A stretch of DNA of 64,000 bases. It comes from Cladobotryum mycophilum (lineage: Eukaryota; Ascomycota; Sordariomycetes; Hypocreales; Hypocreaceae). The DNA lies in contig CM071591.1 in the NCBI GenBank assembly GCA_036429605.1, forward strand, positions 992,001 through 1,056,000, written 5' to 3'. Below the pieces are notes generated by a model, which saw only the letters and a program-made list of their open reading frames with translations, ran no database searches and had not been told where the DNA came from. Shown in pieces: positions 55,998-64,000 of the stretch. Position 1 is the stretch's first letter. The number at the start of each line of letters is the position of its first letter. Both the position numbers and the translations under genes were made by a program.

Positions 55998-57184
55998 GTT
56001 AACTGGTGATGGATACAAAGACCACAACTGAATGAAGATCAAACGGATCAACAGTTTGCGTCAATATCTTGACAACGACAGACAATTTTGGGCAGCGGGC
56101 TAAGAACCCTGTGTCTTTCGTATTCGTGATGCCTATAGCTTCATATGTCCCCCAAAGTATGTGAACAAGGGGGATAACATGATTCCGTAGAATAATACCT
56201 AATCGAGTAAATGAAAGTTGCCTAGAATTCTCATGGCCTGGCGAGTGCGGGTATAGTATAGCTGATGCAATCCCCGAATCCTTTGCGAAGCCCCCTGCAA
56301 CTGAGCCGATAACGCCATCATTCCTGAATCGATAGAACTGATGCAAACAACCATCACTGATTACTATGAGATAATTAACTGATGATAACGCGTGGGGGGA
56401 CTACAATACCATCGCAGAACTTGGGCGCAACTTGAAAAGATGAAGCCACATCCAGGATTCTGTACTGTAGATGCTATATGATACGTCCAGTTTTCGGTGC
56501 TAGAATCGTACCGTTGCGGTTCCATTTCTGTACCTAGAATAGGGTTCTGACACCCCGTCGCCGCGATTACGTGAATATTTCCCCTCGGGCTACGCAATGC
56601 GAGTAAACAGTGTTGATTGGCGATGATCCTGCGTCGACAAGGAGTGAGGCTCGATGGGCCGATAGCGTGCCCCAATGTGGTTGTGGCCGAAAGGCAACCG
56701 GGAGCCTTTTTGCACCCTCCAGGTTCAACTTTAAATAGCATTTCCGAATCTGACACCCAATGATATGTATACGAGGGGAGTCTTACTAGCAAAAGGGATA
56801 ATATTGAAACATCTGTGTGTACGGAGGATCATGGGAAACTGGAACGCGCACCCGGATATTGATGAACTACTTCCAATAGATGGCGGGGGCTGTGACATGC
56901 TTGCCTTGTGTTCCCACACCCCACGATTTTGTGATGTATCAAATGCTTGTTCATCGACTCTATCCGCCCGGCGACATTGTCTCTGTGGCTGTAGGTGGCT
57001 TAAGGATTCAGAGTCTCGTTTTTTTTGAAGGTAGTATCCCGTCAGCTTTGTAAAAGATAATTTGATCCCTGTGAAAGGCGAGGAGTGTAGGTTGCAGTGT
57101 ATCGACCAAGACCCAAAGATATCGAACTTTTTTTCGTTTTTTTCTCTTTCTTTACCTAGAGTGATAAAGTGTTTGATCATCAAA
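55998..57184. promoter_or_regulatory. Divergent promoter region of the monooxygenase and P450
   Basis: About 1.2 kb between two start codons that face apart, suggesting shared control within the cluster. ORFs here overlap on both strands without coding character. No specific factor site is claimed. Confidence 0.5.
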
Positions 57185-59089
57185 ATGGCTCTTTCAGTAT
57201 CAGTGCTGGCCCTTGGTGGTCTCGTCACAGCGTTTTTGCTAATTCTTGTATCATCATGGTCAAAGACAAGGAAGAGATATGCTCTTCTTGGGGCAGAGCC
57301 ACCGACAGTGGTACCAACAAAGTCATTTGGTATGTGAAACGCCCAAGTGCTGTACATTGCCAGTCGGATCACTTACAGATGCGCAGGTTTGAACATTATC
57401 ATCCCAATGTTTATAGCTGTTTTGAAGCATCGATTCTATCACTGGACCAAAGACCTCTTACAAAAGCATAACCACACCGCGGAGCTTCGAATGCTCGGTC
57501 AGAAGCTCGTCCTGACCGATGACCCAGAAAACATCAAGGCCATTCAGGATACTCAGGTATGAACCGCCTGTCTCTTATTTTCCCAGATACTAAGTGACAT
57601 TTCGCAGTTCTGGGAGGTTGCAAAGTCAGAAGAGCAACATGAGATCTTCAAACATATTCTCGGCGATGCCATATTTGCGAGTAAGTATACTCCCGTCTAC
57701 TTTCCTACTTCGATGCGGTACTAATTCCCCCAGTGAATGGTGAGGAATGGAAGGCCGAAGCGGTTCTCTACAAGACCCATGTAAGTCCACTACAGACATT
57801 GCCAGAACTATCATTAACAGTAACAGATGAGCCGCATTCGAGACACAGACTTTGAAGTCACGGAACGGCACACCCTTAATGCTTTCAAACTTCTAGACAG
57901 ACAGGGCGCCGATGCCTTTGACGTCATCGATCGCCTCCAGCTGGACATTGTCACTGAGGTATTCTGCGGCGATTCAACAAATTCCCTAACCTCGAACCAA
58001 CAGCCCTTCCGTGACTCCATGGAAATTCTGCAAAAGATTGCCTGCTTCCGACAGCTCCTCGGAAAAGTTGGCGTCTGGCTTGACGACAAGTGGCTCGCGC
58101 CCCGCGCCGTCCAGTTTATTGACGACTACCAAGATGCCTTTGCAGACAAGGCCTATGCTAGAACTGGTGAAAACCCAGCGTCTGGATCGGTTTGCCTCAT
58201 TGATGATCTGATTAGAAAGGGAAAGTCTCGTTATGATATCAAGAATGCGGTTACGAGCACGTTGCTCGCTGCCAAGGATCCGTCGACTACCACAATGGCG
58301 TTTGGCTTCTATGAGATTGCGAAGCGTCCACATGTTTTCGCAAAGATGAAGGCTGAAGTTGAGGAGCAGTGAGTGGAAGCATACATGCCTGTTGGGGATT
58401 GAACTGACAGACAACAGCATTGGCTATGACCGCCTGCCACTCTTGACTGATCTACACAAATTAAAGTACATCAAGAATGTGATCAAGGAGACCCTGAGAG
58501 ATCACCATCCTTGTGAGTTGAACGACGCACCAAACATGTTGACTACTCACCAACTCTTTCTCAGTGGGCTTCAACGCACGAGTCGCCTTGAAAGATATCA
58601 CGCTTCCTCGGGGAGGCGGTCCAGATGGAAACTCTCCGGTTGGAGTATTGGAGGGAACTCAAATTAGTAAGTCTCTCAGCCCGAACCCCTTTCACGGTTC
58701 TAACCCTTGTCCAAGTTTATGGCCTTTTGTCTCTCCAACACCGTGTTGAACTTGGAATCCCTGATATAAACGAATGGAAGCCTGAGCGATGGGGTATGCA
58801 TAAAACTCACCCTCCCTTAACCGAACGTAGCTAACAACTGCTAGACAATTGGAAGCCAGCCAATAAATGGGACTTTGTACCTTTCAATCACGGTCCCAGA
58901 GTCTGTCTTGGACAGCAATTTGCCAACTTTCAGATGGAATATTTCCTCGCTCGTCTGTGCCAGGAGTATGACAGCGTTACCCTGCTGCCAGAGTCTCCTC
59001 CTCAAGAAGGACTCGTCAAGTTGGAGTTGAACACCAAGATGGCTCATCCCGTCTATGCCAAGTGCATCAGAAGAGAGGATAAGGCTTAG
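57185..59089 (+). CDS. Cytochrome P450, CYP52/CYP539-like layout
   Basis: Nine exons: 57185-57329, 57387-57556, 57608-57680, 57734-57780, 57827-58368, 58418-58512, 58565-58666, 58716-58793 and 58845-59089. The phases close to 498 residues. The N-terminal anchor is SVSVLALGGLVTAFLLILVS with a basic stop-transfer. The I-helix region reads LLAAKDPSTTTMAFGFYEI, where the usual A-G-x-D/E-T-T spacing is altered by Pro-Ser. The ExxR is VIKETLRDHHP, the PERW segment WKPERW, and the haem loop FNHGPRVCLGQQFANFQ. The long linker PRGGGPDGNSP between ExxR and the haem loop is typical of the fatty-acid/alkane hydroxylase clan. It is a likely tailoring oxidase of the neighbouring PKS; the substrate is unknown. 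Confidence 0.9.
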
Positions 59090-61116
59090 AATAAGGGTGA
59101 TTTAGTATTGGATTTGAGAATGGATAAGCCCCCCTGAGAGATTGAATCTCCAAATTAAAGATAGATGCTAGAAGCCAGATCAATACGATGAATATCACTT
59201 TGTTTGCACCGTACCCTCCAGCATCACCTCTTCATCAAGTATCACAGCTATTGATATATGATATGATCATTTGAACAGGATTACCTTTTCATAAGTTCCA
59301 TAGAAGATAGATTATCCAGAAGACAGTTTCATTACATGTTCGATGACTGTCGAGTTACTTTTTGTGCCATCGAGGTTCTCTAGTTTTCCTGTATATTAAC
59401 CTACCCTATAGTGATCTGAAAACGAGAATAAATCATGAATTAGATCCTAAAAACATGTTGTAAGTTACGCACTGCAATCAATATTTTTGGGTAAGAGTTT
59501 AATTGCGATAAGCTTATAATATAAATTAATTGATAGCCTCTACCGTTTTATGCAAGTGCTTATGGCTTGATCCTTTGGTATTGAGAACAAACATAATAAG
59601 TGTGAATTATGGTTTCTATCACCCCGCTTACGGCTCTCTGGTGTTGTCAAGTCGCTTCTACATCGATTTGCCTTCTTGATACGAGCTCAGCCCGAGACGG
59701 TGCCGTTTCTTGGCATATCGAATCCTCATTGTGCGACTTGCATACCTCCATCACGTTCCGTCTCCCCGCGTTGACGGGCATATTTTAGCCGGCTATGCAA
59801 AATGTGGGCAAAGGATCAATTCCCTTTAGGTAGCAGAAATTGCTGTGAAACGTGATTGACACATTTGATTTGAGGTTGACCCGTGGGGAAGGGGGATGTT
59901 TATCAATCCGCAACACCGAGCTGGGGGGGTCGGGTCATCATTCAATTAGGAACCTCATCGGCTATTTGACCGACGATAATATGGGATGCAAAGGCTATAA
60001 CGGATGTATTGGCGAGAGTTGACAAAAGGGGGACTGACCGTCATGAAAAGCACCCGATGCCAGTGTGTATGATTGCGTATAACAAAGACTGACCTTGTTG
60101 GTAGTATCTACAAAGTGTCTAAATAGGTAATTGATCACTTGGGGGAATAGCCGAGAGGGGGTGGGCGGCAAGGGGCCCACGTGTGTTGGATTAACCTACG
60201 GGGCGATGGAATGTGTGATGCGGCTTGTGGGTCGATAGGCCCATGGAGGCGTCTCCCACGCAACTTGGACCGTAGGACTCGATAGCGGGAGCGGTGGATA
60301 TCTTTGAGGAGTCACTGCGATCGATGGAACCATGCTGCTACTAACATGGATATGGAGAAATGGACAGGTCTAGATTTACACGGACACAGTGTAGCCTAGA
60401 GCACAAAGATGAGCCGCTCTGGGGGCGCTCTAGATTCACCTCGTTTACGTTTGCCTTGTGGTTAGGGCTCAAGGCATGCAGGCTTTAATTTGAATATGCC
60501 TTGTTGAGAGCTGACTGGCTTTTTCCTAAACCACCTGCTGCTCTAGAGGCGCATACCAGGGCCATGATCCCATTACGTGCTTGACTACACATTTATTGAT
60601 CCCCTTTTTGCTCACGATTTAGTAGTCACCATCCTCAACGTGTTTCATGTTCATATTATAAGCATTCATTGGGCATCCTTATCGTGGCTTAATGAACAAC
60701 AATCCTCTGCAATTGCGTATTACGCCAAATTTAGGACCGGTAATTTCCAAAGACGGGAATGGAGAGGGCCTAAGCCATACCAGACCTCAGTTGTAGATGT
60801 CAACCATGCATATGGAGGGTGAAAGATCCGGGGGAAAAGTGGCTACCATGACGGATATTGTTTGCGTAATCTCGGGCAGTGGCTGTATTCGCGTGGCGTC
60901 CCACCGGTGACACGATAGGGATTTGTACACGCATGGAATAAATAGCAACCAATCGGCTACGTTTTGACCCCTCCACTTGATCCTGCGGGATGGAAACAAA
61001 TGACAAGACAATATTTCCTGGAATTATGCTAAGGACTAACTGACAGATAGTTGTTGCGGCTACAACCGAAGGTGCATTAGTTTTGGTAAACTCGAAACGG
61101 TAACATTTTGCAGCGG
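59090..61116. other. Intergenic, 2 kb, no gene seen
   Basis: About 2 kb between the second P450 and the thioesterase, both on plus. Several ORFs of 60-80 codons, none with coding character. Holds the thioesterase promoter. Confidence 0.5.
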
Positions 61117-62117
61117 ATGTTCGAGTGGGTAGCTTCGGTTTTTCCTACCTTGCAAAGTATTTCTACTGGGAAGAAAGTTGAACGTCTCAACACCAGCTTA
61201 ATACAGTCAACCGAGATCATGGCGGAACAAAGCAATCCAGCTCTCATTCAGGTGGGCGACACTAGCCGCGCTCCCCTTTTCCTCCTACACGACTCTTCAG
61301 GGGGGACGTTCAGTTACTACAGGCTGGAATCTCTCGGCAGGCCCGTGTACGCCATTCATAATCCGTGGCTAAGAAACGCGGACAAGTGGGGAGGGGGTTC
61401 GATGCTCTTCGTGAAAGAATACATTAAACTCATCAAGTCTGTGTATCCACGGGGCGACATTCTCGTTGGTGGTGAGCCATGCCCATCACAGTGGAATGCC
61501 TTAACCCAATCTTGCTAACAGTGCAAAGGCTGGTCGTTGGGTGGGCAGCTCGGAATCGACATTGGCCGGGTCCTTGCACAAGATAGGCGTTCCAAGCTAC
61601 GCGTCATAGGTGTCGTGATGATTGATACCCTTTACCCCTATTGGGGGCCCCCGGGCACAGTTCATGCCGATTTCCCTGTCAATCTTCTGCTTGGGCCGTG
61701 CCCACCAGAGATGAAGGAAGAAATCTTGCGCTGTACACAGTGGACAATGGAGGACAGTCTCGAGTGGGTGGACAGGAACTGGAAGGCGAACAAAGACCAA
61801 CTCGAAGGAATCGAGGCAATGGAGCCGCCTCCAGCTGTCCACCTCTTCGCCACCAAGTATATCCCGGTAACCAAGGCTCAGAATGGTGCCGTTGCCATGA
61901 CTGACTACCTGCGACATGAACGGGGTGGCTGGAACATGTTTCCGCATGACTTTATCGTGGCCACCTGGGAATTGCCGGCTCATCACTTTGGATTGTTCGA
62001 GAAAGACATGGTAAGCTGTTTGCGTCCTTTCGATACATACTATTTCTGATTTAGCTTTAGATCAAGGAGACTTCGGACAAGGTTAGGAGGGCATGTGATC
62101 TCCTTGAAGAGAACTGA
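61117..62117 (+). CDS. Stand-alone thioesterase (PKS/NRPS-type alpha/beta hydrolase)
   Basis: Three exons: 61117-61471, 61529-62010 and 62061-62117, giving 297 residues, or 263 from the second ATG at 61219, which has a better-looking start (MAEQSNPALIQVGDTSRAPL). The core shows LFLLHDSSGGTFSYYRLESL (the oxyanion-side His-Asp loop), VYAIHNPWL, and across the first intron the nucleophile motif GGWSLGG (Ser in GxSxG). VIGVVMIDTLYPYWGPPG carries the likely acid, and the late DFIVATWELPAHHFGLFE the His. This is the thioesterase type that releases or hydrolyses polyketide or peptide chains. Being a separate protein 1.4 kb upstream of a PKS, it probably acts in trans. The last exon encodes 18 residues. 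Confidence 0.85.
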
Positions 62118-63479
62118 GGCTAGAACGTCTTGCTTGTACAGTTAGTTACATAGGAAATTCACTGGCACATAGCTACATCCCCTTGCAAACTGTAGTCTTG
62201 TTCTTATCTCGGATATCTAATTAACGTAGTAGCGGAACTCGATGCATGATTTGCCGACATAAATGTGATATTTTCTCATTATCTCGGTTCCATGCCCTGG
62301 CTAAACTGGTAATAAAAATCGCTTAATAGTGATGTGTTTGTTAATTTACCCCCTTGGTCAAAATGGTGTGCCTCATTCGTCTATCTGCCTACCATGTCGA
62401 GGATATCTTCACTCCTTGTTGCTGAGGCGCTCCCAAAACACCGACCCAACGAATTTCCGCCATAAACCCCCTAGTTATAAAAAGGCAGGGTGTGCACAGA
62501 TAACGTTGCATTGAATAGTGTGAATGTGATGTGGAGAGTGGCGTTATCGGAGGAGCGACTTAGGCGCCCGGAAGAGAATGAGGCTCACCGAATCTCCCGT
62601 GTTATTAGAACATGTGTCGAAGGATCCAGCCCATCCAGGCAGGGCTACAGCCTCATTTGGTTGTTCAATACAGGAATCTTGCGGGAAAGTCTGACACAGT
62701 ATATCTGATTTGATGTTGACCCCGCCAATAGAATCGTGGGATCACGAAAGGATCACATAATCCTTCTGAAAAGGATTCGTATTGGTATTCGGGTTACGGT
62801 TCACTAATAGCTGGGTAGTTTTTAATTCAGTTACATACTTTATTAGCAACTTGTACTTCTAGGAATCGGGGTAATCTATTGATGCCTAGTTAGCTGTCTA
62901 ATTGTATGTGTCATGGTGGGAGGGATCAAAGGGCACCGTGGCTGATTTATGCGGCCTTTATGCCCTGACTGGGAATCCTCTTACAAATAACGTTACTTGT
63001 CAGCCACAAAAGGTTCTGGGCTATTGAAGTTTGTGGCACCGTTGATGTACCCCTGCGTGTTGAGCGGCGAGGCTGAGACGTGGGGGAGACAGCTCCTACA
63101 TGCTGGGCACCATGATGACCCTAGCAGAGGAGTAGGTTAGGAAACTCCGAGTAACGCAATCTTGATACATTGGTATACTAGATTTTGATAGGTTGACATC
63201 CAATCGTCATGAGCATAAGCTTTGGCATGCTGCGATGCAGTGTTAAGAGACTTCCTTTGCCTATTCAGGGATGCAGACATCCAGTACGAGTGGGATCATG
63301 AGATGTGGTACAAAAAGCCACCATGAAAACAGGAAATTTTTAACTATATAGCCATCTATTCTTCTTCATGTGTAACCCTACTGGCTGTCCCTGCTACTAT
63401 CTCTCTTATTCCTTTCTCTTCTTTTCCAGATTTTATTCAACATATACAGCTTCAAGCACATAGACAATAGACTTGGAAG
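62118..63479. promoter_or_regulatory. Upstream region of the PKS gene
   Basis: 1.36 kb; no gene seen. Pyrimidine-rich leader with CTCTCTTATTCC and TTTCTCTTCTTTTCC (63402-63426) before the PKS ATG at 63480. Confidence 0.5.
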
Positions 63480-64000
63480 ATGGCTCCTTACATCTTGAAT
63501 GACACTCCTGATCGTTCAGACACCTCCACAAATGGCGATGAACAGTACATCGATGACCACGAAAATGGAACGAACGATCGAACAAATGGGTATGGCATCA
63601 ATGTTATGAGGCGTCAAAGATAAGGACACTTACTGACTGCTGCTGATAGAAACGATTCAACGTCCGATGGGCCATCAAATGGACCCATCCCAATTGCCAT
63701 CATCGGCATGGGAATGAGATTACCTGGCGGCTGCCATGATGCCGGGTCATTCTGGCAATTTCTTCTCGACAAGAGGGAGGGAATGATTCCTGTCCCAAGC
63801 ACACGATGGAACATGGAGGGCTTTCACGATACCACGGGGCGACCTGGCACCATCAAAGCCAAGGAGGGGAATTTTCTGGACATTGATCTCGGCGCATTTG
63901 ATGCTGACTTCTGGTCAATGACTGAAGCTCAGATTGAACAGGCTGACCCTCAACAACGTCTCCTTTTGGAAACGGTCTATGAGGCAGTGGAGAATGCTGG
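63480..64000 (+). CDS. Type I polyketide synthase, N-terminal part (cut by window edge)
   Basis: Exon 1 is 63480-63589 (MAPYILNDTPDRSDTSTNGD...). A 60-nt intron follows, then exon 2 from 63650 to the edge. The ketosynthase domain starts at once: PIPIAIIGMGMRLPGGCHDA, FWQFLLDKREGMIPVPSTRW, GNFLDIDLGAFDADFWSMTE and QIEQADPQQRLLLETVYEAV. The DPQQR motif and spacing are those of the KS of iterative fungal PKSs. A disordered polar leader before the KS, and the absence of an SAT domain, point to a highly reducing type rather than a non-reducing one. The catalytic Cys and later domains are beyond the window. It is the core gene of the cluster that includes the thioesterase, P450, monooxygenase and MFS. 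Confidence 0.93.

Noticed and set aside
56731..57372. 213-codon minus-strand ORF between the monooxygenase and P450
   Set aside because: It overlaps the first P450 exon antisense and has no recognisable pattern.

Overview
The window is nuclear DNA of a filamentous ascomycete, most likely a Sordariomycete and probably Hypocreales. The evidence is many short GT-AG introns (47-92 nt) with CTAAC-type branch sites, a tRNA gene with an intron, a fungal heat-shock factor, a fungal NLR relic, Fot1/pogo and MULE transposons and a polyketide-type gene cluster. Exon coordinates were worked out by hand from splice signals and reading frames. No database search was run.

Left part (1-26 kb), core genome: first coding exon of an unidentified acidic/Thr-rich protein (-), about 7.4 kb of low-complexity intergenic DNA, SEN54 (-) beside an intron-containing tRNA-Leu(UAG) (+), an arrestin-fold protein (-), cyclophilin CYP10/PPIL3 (+), an unknown protein (-), heat-shock factor HSF1 (-), spliceosomal cyclophilin CWC27 (-), a SnoaL/NTF2-like protein (+) and a DHCR24-like FAD oxidoreductase (+).

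Middle (26-51 kb), accessory genome: two paralogous micro-genes for ~50-residue single-pass membrane proteins, a dense cluster of a GTGGGAATC motif, an ankyrin-C2H2 fusion gene, a tartrate/D-malate dehydrogenase, a cytochrome P450, a decayed ORF, an M20 N-carbamoyl amino-acid/allantoate-type hydrolase, an internally deleted NLR (N-terminal motif and WD40 end without NACHT) and a DUF829/PaxU-like gene. Two DNA transposons sit just upstream of that last gene: a MULE with 100-bp identical TIRs and an accessory ORF, and 68 bp further on a Fot1/pogo element with 45-bp TIRs and TA duplications.

Right part (52-64 kb), start of a probable secondary-metabolite cluster: MFS transporter (+), flavin monooxygenase (-), second P450 (+, divergent from the monooxygenase), stand-alone thioesterase (+) and the start of a type I PKS (+) cut by the window edge. 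The likely division of labour is PKS plus thioesterase for the scaffold, P450 and monooxygenase for oxidation, MFS for export; the product cannot be predicted.

Ten single-base frame breaks in eight otherwise intact genes nearly all lie at mononucleotide runs, mostly C/G runs one base short. In every case one base restores a whole-codon gene. I treat these as likely sequence errors rather than gene decay.
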